A program made the position numbers and the translations under genes. Of a DNA stretch of 64,000 nt, positions 16,777 through 25,418 are shown piece after piece; position 1 is the stretch's first letter, and each line of letters begins with the position of its first letter. The DNA is taken from the NCBI RefSeq assembly GCF_027111355.2, contig NZ_CP114291.2:930001-994000 (forward strand), given 5' to 3'. Under the pieces are notes generated by a model. The model saw nothing but the letters and a program-made list of their open reading frames with translations, had not been told where the DNA came from and searched no databases. The stretch comes from Flavobacterium eburneipallidum (GTDB taxonomy: Bacteria; Bacteroidota; Bacteroidia; Flavobacteriales; Flavobacteriaceae).

Positions 16777-17928
16777 ATGAGAATTTTAAAGACAACTAGC
16801 CTTTTACTTTTAACCGTACTACTTTTGGGAAGCTGTAAATCGGCTTTGGAGAAAAAGACCTGGAAAGAAGGAATCTTGGTAGATCAATTTGTATATGATA
16901 AAGCACCTTATCCGTCTTGCCACTCCATAACAATTGTGGAAGCGACGAACGGAGATTTAGTTTCGGCCTGGTTTGGAGGATCACACGAAAGACATCCGGA
17001 TGTTTGTATTTATTCGGCAATAAAACCAAAGGGAAGTGATAAATGGGGCGAAGCAACTAAAGTAGCAGATGGCGTGATGAAAGACGGAACAAGATTTCCG
17101 ACCTGGAATCCAGTTTTATACCAAATTCCGGATGGCGATTTGATGTTGTTTTACAAAATAGGGCCAAAACCATCCGAGTGGTGGGGCGTTTACAGAACTT
17201 CTTCTGATGGAGGAAAAACCTGGTCTGACAAGATTGATATGCCGAGTAAAGATTTCTTGGGCCCCATCAAAAACAAACCAGTATTGTTGAGCAACGGAAC
17301 ATTGTTGCTTCCGTCAAGTACCGAAGGAAATGGCTGGCATTTGCGTATGGAATCCACTCCGGACTTTGGAAAAACCTGGGTTATGGGCGACACGATTTCA
17401 AGAGGAAAACAAAAAATCAATGCCATTCAGCCCAGTATTCTGTTCCACAAAGACGGACGTATTCAAGCCATTGGAAGAACGAGAAACAGGGCTATTTTCA
17501 GCACTTTTTCGAAAGACAACGGAAAAACCTGGTCGGATGTGGAACTAATTGGTTTGCCAAACAACAACTCCGGAACCGATGCGGTAACATTGAAAAACGG
17601 AAAACACTTATTGGTTTACAACCACGTTTTGCCTCCGGGAACAGAAGCCAAAGGACCAAGAACACCATTGAATGTTTCCATTTCCGACGATGGAATCAAT
17701 TGGAATGCAGCATTAGTTTTGGAAGATTCAAAAATCAGTCAGTATTCGTATCCATCGATGATTCAAAGTAAGGACGGAATGGTGCACATCGTTTACACTT
17801 GGAGAAGAGAAAAACTGAAATATGTAAAAATCGATCCAAGAAAATTAGTGGCTCTTCCAATTAAAAACGGAATCTGGCCTGGACAAGAAAATGTTGAAGT
17901 GAAAGCCGTTAAAGCGGAAGAAGAGTAA
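16777..17928 (+). CDS. Sialidase-like BNR beta-propeller lipoprotein
   Basis: The 383-residue protein has a lipobox (LLLGSCKS, Cys near residue 20) and a six-bladed propeller pattern with Asp-box-like motifs: TSSDGGKTWSDK, TPDFGKTWVMG, SKDNGKTWSDV and SDDGINWNA. It matches the BNR_2 type that is often called exo-alpha-sialidase or neuraminidase-like. True GH33 sialidases need an Arg triad that I cannot place with confidence. Members of this type in plant-glycan loci are probably glycosidases or lyases for other acidic sugars. The gene starts five bases after the rhamnosidase gene, which argues for joint action. Confidence 0.75.
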   Translation: MRILKTTSLLLLTVLLLGSCKSALEKKTWKEGILVDQFVYDKAPYPSCHSITIVEATNGDLVSAWFGGSHERHPDVCIYSAIKPKGSDKWGEATKVADGVMKDGTRFPTWNPVLYQIPDGDLMLFYKIGPKPSEWWGVYRTSSDGGKTWSDKIDMPSKDFLGPIKNKPVLLSNGTLLLPSSTEGNGWHLRMESTPDFGKTWVMGDTISRGKQKINAIQPSILFHKDGRIQAIGRTRNRAIFSTFSKDNGKTWSDVELIGLPNNNSGTDAVTLKNGKHLLVYNHVLPPGTEAKGPRTPLNVSISDDGINWNAALVLEDSKISQYSYPSMIQSKDGMVHIVYTWRREKLKYVKIDPRKLVALPIKNGIWPGQENVEVKAVKAEEE

Positions 17929-17937
17929 ATAGTTTAA

Positions 17938-18016
17938 ACCATATAAGTCATATAAGTTTCATTTAAGCTTTTTCTAAATAAGCTAACTTATATGTTTCTT
18001 ATATGTCTTATATGGT
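17938..18016. repeat. Palindromic intergenic repeat, CTTATATGG type
   Basis: The arms ACCATATAAGTCATATAAG (17938-17956) and CTTATATGTCTTATATGGT (17998-18016) match at 18 of 19 positions as inverse complements. ATG triplets in the right arm create false upstream starts for the next gene. A related element precedes the GH2 gene at 25419. Confidence 0.75.
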
Positions 18017-18029
18017 AAAAAAAATAATT

Positions 18030-18926
18030 ATGAAGAATAATATAAGTTTCATTAAAGCTACTGTGGTAGTTCTGACAATTGTTTTGGCAGGAACATTCAA
18101 TAGCGAAGTTTCAGCTCAATCATCAAAAAAGCAAAAATACAAAGTAGCCGTTTGCGACTGGATGATTTTAAAAAGACAAAAACTCGGTGCTTTTGGTTTG
18201 GCAAGCGAAATAAAAGCAGACGGAATCGAATTGGATATGGGCGGTTTGGGAAACAGACCGACATTCGACAGTAAATTAGGCGACCCGGTCGAAAGACAAA
18301 AGTTTCTGGATAAATCCAAAGAATTGAATGTAGGAATCAGTTCAATCGCAATGTCCGGATTTTATGCACAGTCTTTTGCCAAAAGAGAATCCATAGCATT
18401 GATGATTGAAGATTGCGTAAAGGCAATGAAAAATATGAAGGTCAAAGTGGCTTATCTTCCATTAGGTACAGAAAGCGATTTGACAAAAAATCCTGAACTG
18501 CGTCCAATCATTATTGAAAGATTAAAATGGGCAGGAAAACAAGTCGGTAAAATTGGTGGTGTCATTGCCATCGAAACTTCATTAAGTGCCATCGAAGAGA
18601 AAAAACTATTGGAAGAGATAGGATGTAAGCACATCAAAAGCTCTTTCAATTTTGCGAATGCCGTCGATAACGGAAGAGATATCGCAACCGAATTGAAGAT
18701 TTTAGGCAAAAAACATTTGGCGCAAATTCACGCTTCCACAACAGATAGCGTTTGGTTGGAAAACGATAAAAATGTAGATATGCCAAAAATCAAAAAAACA
18801 CTGGACGAAATGAAATGGAGCGGATGGCTGATCGTAGAACGTTCCCGTGATGTAACGCAGGTTCATAACGTAAAAGCCAATTACGGAGCCAACGTTGCTT
18901 ATTTAAAACGCATTTTTCAGAATTAA
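18030..18926 (+). CDS. Exported sugar isomerase/epimerase-like TIM-barrel protein
   Basis: The start is set at ATG 18030, where a signal peptide begins (MKNNISFIKATVVVL, cleavage near VSAQ); earlier ATGs at 18003 and 18012 lie in a repeat arm. The 298-residue product has the xylose-isomerase-like TIM-barrel pattern (AP endonuclease 2 superfamily): GIELDMGGLG, VAYLPLGTE, GVIAIETSL, LAQIHAST and WLIVERSRD, with Glu, His and Glu residues typical of the metal site. Isomerases of this family with signal peptides are common in Bacteroidetes glycan loci but mostly uncharacterised. It could act on a released sugar in the periplasm. Confidence 0.7.
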   Translation: MKNNISFIKATVVVLTIVLAGTFNSEVSAQSSKKQKYKVAVCDWMILKRQKLGAFGLASEIKADGIELDMGGLGNRPTFDSKLGDPVERQKFLDKSKELNVGISSIAMSGFYAQSFAKRESIALMIEDCVKAMKNMKVKVAYLPLGTESDLTKNPELRPIIIERLKWAGKQVGKIGGVIAIETSLSAIEEKKLLEEIGCKHIKSSFNFANAVDNGRDIATELKILGKKHLAQIHASTTDSVWLENDKNVDMPKIKKTLDEMKWSGWLIVERSRDVTQVHNVKANYGANVAYLKRIFQN

Positions 18927-18936
18927 AATCATTTTA

Positions 18937-19034
18937 GCCACAGATTAAATGGATTTTTTAAAATCTGTGAAAATCTTTTTAATCTGTGGCAAAAACCAAG
19001 ATTATAATTTGTGCTAATTTGCGCAATTTGTGGT
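18937..19034. repeat. Two adjacent palindromic-family repeats
   Basis: Arms GCCACAGATTAAA (18937-18949) and TTTAATCTGTGGC (18978-18990) are perfect inverse complements. They are directly followed by a right-arm-like stretch of the AATTTGTG dialect (about 19006-19034, ending AATTTGTGGTC), then an A-run and the start codon at 19052. Two dialects side by side suggest repeated insertion or duplication at the same kind of site. Confidence 0.65.
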
Positions 19035-19051
19035 CAAAAAATAAAAAAACA

Positions 19052-21784
19052 ATGAAATATTTAAGCTTACTTTTTTTAGGACTATACGTAACTTTTGCAT
19101 CAGCGCAAAACATCACCATCGTTCGTGATGCCAATGCACCAAGGGCGAAATACGGAGCCGAAAAACTATCGGAAACCGCAACAACAAAAGGATTCAAAGT
19201 GGTTTTTGCAGACAAAGCCCCTAAAAAATCAAAAGACAAAGTAATCGTAATTGGCGAAAAAGGAACCGATTTTTGGACACAAAATGCCAAAACCGCCAAA
19301 ATCGACGACAGCAAATTAACCAAGAAAGAAGGTTTCCAAATCCGCACACAAAAAAACTTTATTTATATTGAAGGAACCGATGCAACCGGAGCCTTGTATG
19401 GCGCCATGGAATTGGTTGACCGAATCAAAAATTCAGGCGAAATTCCGTCAGAAATCAATGTCGAGGACAGTCCCGAAATGGTCTTGAGGGGTTCTTGTAT
19501 CGGGGTTCAAAAACCGGTATATCTTCCGGGCAGGGACGTTTACGAATACCCATACACGCCCGAATCTTTTCCCTGGTTTTACGACAAAAAGCTGTGGACT
19601 AAATACTTGGACATGATGGTTGATAACCGCATGAATTCCCTGTATTTGTGGAACGGACATCCGTTTGCTTCTTTGGTAAAACTGAAAGATTATCCGTTTG
19701 CATTGGAAGTAAGCGAAGAGGATTTCAAAAAGAACGAAGAAATTTATAATTATCTCACTGTTGAAGCCAATAAAAGAGGAATCTGGGTCATCCAAATGTT
19801 TTACAACATCATTGTTTCCAAGCCATTTGCGGAGCATTACAACATCAAAACACAGGATCGTTCTCGTCCGATAACGCCCGAAATTGCCGATTATACCAAA
19901 AAATCAATCACTGCTTTCATCGAAAAATATCCAAACGTGGGATTGTTGGTGTGTTTGGGAGAAGCCATCAATACCATCGATGACGATGTGGAATGGTTCA
20001 ATAAAACCATTATTCCAGGTGTTCAACAAGGCATGAAAAATTTGAAGATTACCAATGAACCGCCAATTATTGTGCGTGCTCACGATACCGATGCGCCTTT
20101 GGTAATGGAAAAAGCGCTTCCGTTGTATAAAAATCTATACACGATGCACAAGTACAATGGCGAGTCCTTGACGACTTACACGCCACGCGGCCCTTGGGGA
20201 GAAATTCACAAAAAGTTGAGTTCCTTGAATTCGGTGCACATTTCAAACGTGCATATTTTGGCAAATTTGGAGCCTTTCCGTTACGGATCTCCTGATTTTA
20301 TCCAAAAAACGGTTCAGGCTATGCACACTGCCCACGGTGCCAATGCACTTCATTTGTATCCACAGGCATCGTATTGGGACTGGCCTTACACGGCCGATAA
20401 AACCAAAACAGGCGAACGATTGCTTGAAATGGATCGCGACTGGATTTGGTACAAAGCTTGGGCAAGATATGCTTGGGACAGCAAAAGAGACCGAAATGAA
20501 GAAATTAAATATTGGGATAAAGATTTGGCCACTAAATACGGGACTGATTTAGAAGCAGCCAATAATATTCAAAAAGCTTACGACGAAGCCGGAGAAATTG
20601 CCCCAAAAACCTTGAGACGTTTCGGAATCACCGAAGGAAATCGTCAGACTTTATTATTAGGAATGTTCGAAAGTCAATTAGTCAATCCAGCCAAATGGAG
20701 AGTTTACCCGGGATTCCACGAATCTTGCGGGCCAGTGGGCGAGTTGCTTTTGGAGTACGCCAAAAAAGAATGGAACAAAGAACCACACGTTGGGGAATTG
20801 CCAACGCAAATCATTGCAGAGATCACGCAACACGGAAAATTAGCGGTTGAAGCCATCGACAAAGCCGAGTCAAAAGTGACCAAAGACAAAGAAGAATTCC
20901 TGCGTCTGAAAAACGATATGCACGCTTATAAAGCCTTCGCCGATTTCTTTTCGGAGAAAGTGAAAGCTGCAATTTTGGTATTGCGTTACAGCTATTCCAA
21001 CGAAATTGCCGACTTGGATAAAGCCCTACCGCATCTGGAAGAGAGCATCAAACATTACGAATTATTGGTGAATCTAACCAAAGACCATTATTTGTATGCC
21101 AACAGTATGCAGACCGCACAACGCCGAATCCCGATTGGCGGAGACGACGGAAACAACAAAACCTGGGCAGAATTATTGCCCCATTACGAAAGAGAATTGG
21201 CTAATTTCAAGCGAAATCTGGATCTTTTAAAATCATCCAAAGATGGTAAAATCGTAACCAAAGAAGGCAAGCCGTGGAAAACTGCCGAGGTAACTTTGTT
21301 AAGTGAAAGCAAAGGAACTTACGCTGTCAAAAACGGAACAAAAGTGTACGGAACACCAATTTCAGAACTGGTAAAAGTAGCTCCTGAACTGCAAAACCTA
21401 AAAGGAATCACATTCGATGAAACCGCTCAAAACGAAAACGGGACACACCTGAAATTCAAAAATACCAAAGCCGTAAAATTGGTGGTAGGTTATTTCAATT
21501 CCGATCAGAAAAGATTTTTATTCCCACCAAGTCTGGAGACAGATGCAGCCGGAAATGCCCACGGTCAGGCCGAAGTAATCCTGGCAAGTGCAATGAATTT
21601 GAAGGAATTGCCAAGAATCAACATTCACACCTACACTTTCCAGCCGGGAGAAAATAAACTGGATTTAGGTAAAGGGAGAGTATTGATTTTAGGATTTATT
21701 GATGCGAACCAAACCGTTACGACTCGCGATGTCGGTTACATTGATGCCAATGAAAAAGGGGCGGTGGATTGGTTGTTTTATTAA
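19052..21784 (+). CDS. GH67/GH115-like exported glycosidase (alpha-glucuronidase-type architecture)
   Basis: ATG 19052 begins a signal peptide (MKYLSLLFLGLYVTFASAQ); the longer open frame upstream runs through repeat DNA. The 910-residue product has an N-terminal domain like that of GH20/GH67/GH115 enzymes (IVRDANAPRAKYGAEKL, VIVIGEKGTDFW, ATGALYGAMELVDRI), then a TIM barrel (about 160-560) starting VLRGSCIGVQKP, with GLLVCLGEAINT and HDTDAPLVMEKALPLYKN segments, and a helical region and C-terminal beta-rich part. I cannot place it in a numbered family with certainty. An enzyme that removes a uronic acid would fit the pectic setting. Glu in CLGEA is a candidate catalytic residue. Confidence 0.6.
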   Translation: MKYLSLLFLGLYVTFASAQNITIVRDANAPRAKYGAEKLSETATTKGFKVVFADKAPKKSKDKVIVIGEKGTDFWTQNAKTAKIDDSKLTKKEGFQIRTQKNFIYIEGTDATGALYGAMELVDRIKNSGEIPSEINVEDSPEMVLRGSCIGVQKPVYLPGRDVYEYPYTPESFPWFYDKKLWTKYLDMMVDNRMNSLYLWNGHPFASLVKLKDYPFALEVSEEDFKKNEEIYNYLTVEANKRGIWVIQMFYNIIVSKPFAEHYNIKTQDRSRPITPEIADYTKKSITAFIEKYPNVGLLVCLGEAINTIDDDVEWFNKTIIPGVQQGMKNLKITNEPPIIVRAHDTDAPLVMEKALPLYKNLYTMHKYNGESLTTYTPRGPWGEIHKKLSSLNSVHISNVHILANLEPFRYGSPDFIQKTVQAMHTAHGANALHLYPQASYWDWPYTADKTKTGERLLEMDRDWIWYKAWARYAWDSKRDRNEEIKYWDKDLATKYGTDLEAANNIQKAYDEAGEIAPKTLRRFGITEGNRQTLLLGMFESQLVNPAKWRVYPGFHESCGPVGELLLEYAKKEWNKEPHVGELPTQIIAEITQHGKLAVEAIDKAESKVTKDKEEFLRLKNDMHAYKAFADFFSEKVKAAILVLRYSYSNEIADLDKALPHLEESIKHYELLVNLTKDHYLYANSMQTAQRRIPIGGDDGNNKTWAELLPHYERELANFKRNLDLLKSSKDGKIVTKEGKPWKTAEVTLLSESKGTYAVKNGTKVYGTPISELVKVAPELQNLKGITFDETAQNENGTHLKFKNTKAVKLVVGYFNSDQKRFLFPPSLETDAAGNAHGQAEVILASAMNLKELPRINIHTYTFQPGENKLDLGKGRVLILGFIDANQTVTTRDVGYIDANEKGAVDWLFY

Positions 21785-21803
21785 AATAAAATTCGGTTTT
21801 CTC

Positions 21804-21836
21804 AACCCAGTCAGGGTCCAAAACCCTGACTGGGTT
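21804..21836. repeat. Perfect 14-bp hairpin
   Basis: AACCCAGTCAGGGT (21804-21817) and ACCCTGACTGGGTT (21823-21836) are perfect inverse complements with loop CCAAA. It lies between two + strand genes and ends 11 bases before the next start codon. Without a T-run it is not a normal intrinsic terminator; it is more probably a REP-like repeat that may reduce read-through. Confidence 0.75.
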
Positions 21837-21847
21837 AAAATGTTAAT

Positions 21848-24800
21848 ATGAAAAAAATAATTTACATACTATTTTTTATAACTGCTTTTTCGTGGTCGCA
21901 AACCCAGGAAAAAGCAACATCCTTTCGTAAAGAAGTTTCGCTGAACTCCTCTTGGGAAACCATTGTTTTGGACAAACTTCCGGAACAGGAAGAAACCTTT
22001 GTGCAAAATCCAAAAGTAAATTCCCAGTGGCAAAAAGTAAATGTACCCCACAATTGGGATCAGTATTACGGATTCCGAAGAACGAAACACGGTAATTTAC
22101 ACGGAACTGCTTGGTATCACAAAACATTAAAAGTTGACAAAAAAGATATTTCAAAAAGACTTTTTCTCTTTTTCGAAGGTGTAAGTTCTTATGCTACGGT
22201 TTGGGTAAACGGCAAAAAAGTTGGCGAACACAAAGGCGGAAGAACCACTTTTACAGTCGATATTACAAAAGCAGTTTCTTTCGAAAAAGTAAACAATATA
22301 ATTGTCAAAGCCTCGCATCCATCCTTCATTGCCGATTTGCCTTGGGTTTGTGGAGGCTGTTCCGGAGAATGGGGATTTTCAGAAGGCTCCCAACCAATGG
22401 GTATTTTCAGACCCGTAACTTTGGTCGTTACTGATGAAGTTCGGATAGAACCTTTCGGTGTTCACATTTGGAATGACAAATCAACTTCCAAAGAAAAAGC
22501 GATTCTGAACATTACTACCGAAATTAAAAACTACGGAACTTCAAATAGAAACGTTACTATCGAAAACACCCTTTTTGATACAAACGGGAAAAAAGTTGTT
22601 AGCGTAAAAACTGATGTCAAAAACACTTCAGGAGAAACTAAAGAAATTGCACAAACACTTCCCGAAATTGCAAACCCAAAATTGTGGTTACCTGCCAATC
22701 CGTATTTGTACCAATTGGTTACCACAATTTCTGAAAACGGGAAAAAAATAGACGAACTAAAAAGACCCTACGGAATCCGTTGGGTTAGCTGGCCAGTGAG
22801 CAGAGACGGAAAAGACAATCGTTTTTACATTAACGATGAGCCTTTGTTTGTCAATGGAACCTGCGAATATGAACATTTGATTGGGAACAGCCATTCGTTT
22901 TCTGATGAGCAAATTCATTCCAGAATTGAACAAATAAAAGCAGGCGGTTTCAATGCTTTCCGTGAAGCGCACCAGCCTCATAATTTAAAATATCAGGAAG
23001 AGTTGGATCAAAACGGAATCCTGTTTTGGAGTCAGTTTTCAGCTCATATTTGGTACGACACACCCGAATTCAAGGAAAATTTTAAAACCTTGTTACGAGA
23101 ATGGATCAAGGAACGTCGAAACAATGCGTCAGTCGTAATGTGGGGATTGCAAAATGAAAGCACCATCCCGAAGGAATTTGCGGAAGAATGTACCCAAATC
23201 ATCCGCGAAATGGATCCAATGTCGGCTTCACAACGCATCGTTACAACTTGTAACGGAGGCGAAGGAACCGATTGGAATGTCGTACAAAACTGGTCGGGAA
23301 CCTACGGTGGCGATCCTTTCAACTACGATGTCGAAATGAGTACGCAATTGCTAAACGGAGAATACGGCGCCTGGCGTTCACACGACCTGCACACCGAAGG
23401 CGAATTTGACCAAAAAGGAATTTTGAGCGAAAACCGCTTCTCCCAATTAATGGAAATCAAAGTCCGAGAAGCCGAATCGGTAAAAGATAAAATCGCAGGA
23501 CAATTCAATTGGCTTTTTGCTTCGCACGAAAATCCGGGACGCGTGCAAAATGGAGAAGGATTTAGGGATATAGACAAAGTCGGACCCGTAAATTACAAAG
23601 GACTTTTTAGCATCTGGGGAGAACCTCTGGATGCGTATTATATGTACCGCGCCAATTATGTTTCGAACAAAATCAATCCAATGGTGTACATCGTATCGCA
23701 CACCTGGCCGAATCGTTGGGATGCTCCAGGAATTAAAAACGGAATCGATGTGTACTCCAATTGTGATGAGGTAGAATTGTTCAATGACATCAATAAAGCA
23801 TCGCTCGGAAAACTAAAAAATCCAGGATTGGGACAGCATTTTCAATGGAATAATGTCAATATTCAATATAACGTTTTGTATGCCGTAGGATATGTAAACG
23901 GAAAAGCAGTTGCCAAAGATTATATTGTATTGAACAGTTTGCCAAAAGCGCCTAATTTCAATGCTTTAGAAACGAAAAAAGAAACGATTTTACAGCCTCA
24001 AAAAGGATATAATTATATTTACAGAGTCAATTGTGGTGGTGCAGCTATAACAGATTCTTTATGGAATACTTGGGAAGCAGATGTCCACAAAAGCGGAGAA
24101 AACACCTGGGGTTCATTATCGTGGACAGATAATTTCAAGCAATTGCCTGATTTTTATGCCAGTCAAAGAAGTACTTTTGACCCAATTTCAGGAACAAAAG
24201 ACTGGAAATTGTTTCAAAGTTTCAGATACGGAATCGATAAATTACGTTACGAATTCCCAGCTCCGGACGGAGAATATCTGGTAGAATTGTATTTCACAGA
24301 GCCTTGGTACGGAACCGGTGGCGGACTGGATTGCAAAGGCTGGCGTTTGTTTGATGTAGCCATCAATGAGAATGTGGTTCTGAAAGATTTGGATATCTGG
24401 AGTGAAGTCGGACACGATTCGGCGCTAAAGAAAACCTTCTTCGTAAAAAGCAAAAACGGAAAAATTATTATCTCTTTCCCAAATGTAAAAGCAAGTCAGG
24501 CAATTATTTCGGCTATTGCAATTGCAACCAAAGATAAAATGGTAAAAGGAGCTTTGGCTTCGCCAAAAAATATTCAGAATGTTGAGAGTAATTCAGAAAC
24601 TAAAATCGGTTCTTGGTTGGATATCAATTCCAAACAATATTCAGATTCTAAAGTTGTTTTTACGCAATTACCTGCTGAAGTTTATGGTGCAGATTATTTG
24701 CAGATTTCATCTAAAGCTAAATCTTCGGAAGCTTTCATAGTCAAAGAAGATTCGGAAATTTATCTACTTAACATGTCAAAAGATTCTGTTTCAGGGTATA

Positions 24801-25336
24801 AAAGAATGACAGAAATTGCCAGAAATTCAGATAAAGTTGAATTTTCGGTTTTCCATAAAAAAGTAAAAAAAGGAGAAAAAGTTGGTTTTGAAAATAGCAC
24901 AATTGCTGTCGTTCCAACTTACGATATGGGAGAAAAAGACGATTCAAGACCCGTTGTTCTTTTGGAAGCAGAAACCGCCAAAACCACTGGAGCCGGAATC
25001 GAAAAAGGAAACTTCAAAAAAGCCGATTATATCGAATTTAAGGAGAAAACAAAAAACAGCATTCAGTTTGAAGTTAAACCGGGTGTTGCAGGAATTTACC
25101 TGATGCGTTTCCGATTTATGAACCGAAACGAAACACCTTTGAAAGTCAAATTTAAAATGGAAGACGCCTACGGAATCCTGATGCGAAATGACACGATTGA
25201 ATTTCCTTCGGCAACAGAAAAATGGAAAATTTTGAATACAACTTCTGGAGGATACATTAACGCAGGAACCTATAAAATCACAATAGAATCAGACGATATA
25301 AAAGGATTGTTGTTGGATAATTTCGAGTTTCAATAA
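21848..25336 (+). CDS. GH2 glycosidase with malectin-like and CBM-like C-terminal domains
   Basis: The 1162-residue protein has a signal peptide (cleavage near AFSWSQ). It shows the GH2 order: sugar-binding beta-sandwich (about 30-200, VPHNWDQYYGFRRT, WYHKTLKV), immunoglobulin-like domain, TIM barrel (about 320-620) with E437 in WGLQNES as acid/base and E505 in NGEYGAW as the likely nucleophile, then a linker domain. Residues about 725-870 resemble malectin/DUF4982-type domains (YRVNCGGAA, GGGLDCKGWRLFDVAIN), and the last 130 residues resemble a CBM35/CBM6-type fold (VVLLEAETAKTTGAG). Beta-galactosidase, beta-glucuronidase or beta-galacturonidase activity is possible. The multidomain tail suggests binding of a larger glycan. 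Confidence 0.88.
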   Translation: MKKIIYILFFITAFSWSQTQEKATSFRKEVSLNSSWETIVLDKLPEQEETFVQNPKVNSQWQKVNVPHNWDQYYGFRRTKHGNLHGTAWYHKTLKVDKKDISKRLFLFFEGVSSYATVWVNGKKVGEHKGGRTTFTVDITKAVSFEKVNNIIVKASHPSFIADLPWVCGGCSGEWGFSEGSQPMGIFRPVTLVVTDEVRIEPFGVHIWNDKSTSKEKAILNITTEIKNYGTSNRNVTIENTLFDTNGKKVVSVKTDVKNTSGETKEIAQTLPEIANPKLWLPANPYLYQLVTTISENGKKIDELKRPYGIRWVSWPVSRDGKDNRFYINDEPLFVNGTCEYEHLIGNSHSFSDEQIHSRIEQIKAGGFNAFREAHQPHNLKYQEELDQNGILFWSQFSAHIWYDTPEFKENFKTLLREWIKERRNNASVVMWGLQNESTIPKEFAEECTQIIREMDPMSASQRIVTTCNGGEGTDWNVVQNWSGTYGGDPFNYDVEMSTQLLNGEYGAWRSHDLHTEGEFDQKGILSENRFSQLMEIKVREAESVKDKIAGQFNWLFASHENPGRVQNGEGFRDIDKVGPVNYKGLFSIWGEPLDAYYMYRANYVSNKINPMVYIVSHTWPNRWDAPGIKNGIDVYSNCDEVELFNDINKASLGKLKNPGLGQHFQWNNVNIQYNVLYAVGYVNGKAVAKDYIVLNSLPKAPNFNALETKKETILQPQKGYNYIYRVNCGGAAITDSLWNTWEADVHKSGENTWGSLSWTDNFKQLPDFYASQRSTFDPISGTKDWKLFQSFRYGIDKLRYEFPAPDGEYLVELYFTEPWYGTGGGLDCKGWRLFDVAINENVVLKDLDIWSEVGHDSALKKTFFVKSKNGKIIISFPNVKASQAIISAIAIATKDKMVKGALASPKNIQNVESNSETKIGSWLDINSKQYSDSKVVFTQLPAEVYGADYLQISSKAKSSEAFIVKEDSEIYLLNMSKDSVSGYKRMTEIARNSDKVEFSVFHKKVKKGEKVGFENSTIAVVPTYDMGEKDDSRPVVLLEAETAKTTGAGIEKGNFKKADYIEFKEKTKNSIQFEVKPGVAGIYLMRFRFMNRNETPLKVKFKMEDAYGILMRNDTIEFPSATEKWKILNTTSGGYINAGTYKITIESDDIKGLLLDNFEFQ

Positions 25337-25344
25337 AAATTAAA

Positions 25345-25400
25345 ACATATAAGTTCAGTTTGTCAAAGTTTCAGATAAAAACTTATATGACTTATATGGT
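25345..25400. repeat. Palindromic intergenic repeat, CTTATATGG type (degenerate)
   Basis: ACATATAAGT (25345-25354) faces ACTTATATG and CTTATATGGT (25381-25400). It has the same words as the element at 17938 and the same position before a start codon (25419). Confidence 0.55.
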
Positions 25401-25418
25401 TCAAAAAAAATAATTACA

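Noticed and set aside
16777..17928. True GH33 sialidase
   Set aside because: Asp-box-like repeats are present, but I could not place the catalytic Arg triad, and nothing else points to sialic acid use.
18986..19051. N-terminal extension of the GH67/GH115-like gene
   Set aside because: The extra 22 codons read through a palindromic repeat arm and precede a proper signal peptide that begins at 19052.
21804..21836. Intrinsic terminator between the two large glycosidase genes
   Set aside because: The stem is strong but no T-run follows, and it lies only 11 bases from the next start codon; it is better treated as a repeat.
884..25418. CRISPR-like array from the repeated intergenic words
   Set aside because: The repeats are palindromic, irregularly spaced, differ between gaps and are separated by genes; no cas genes are present.
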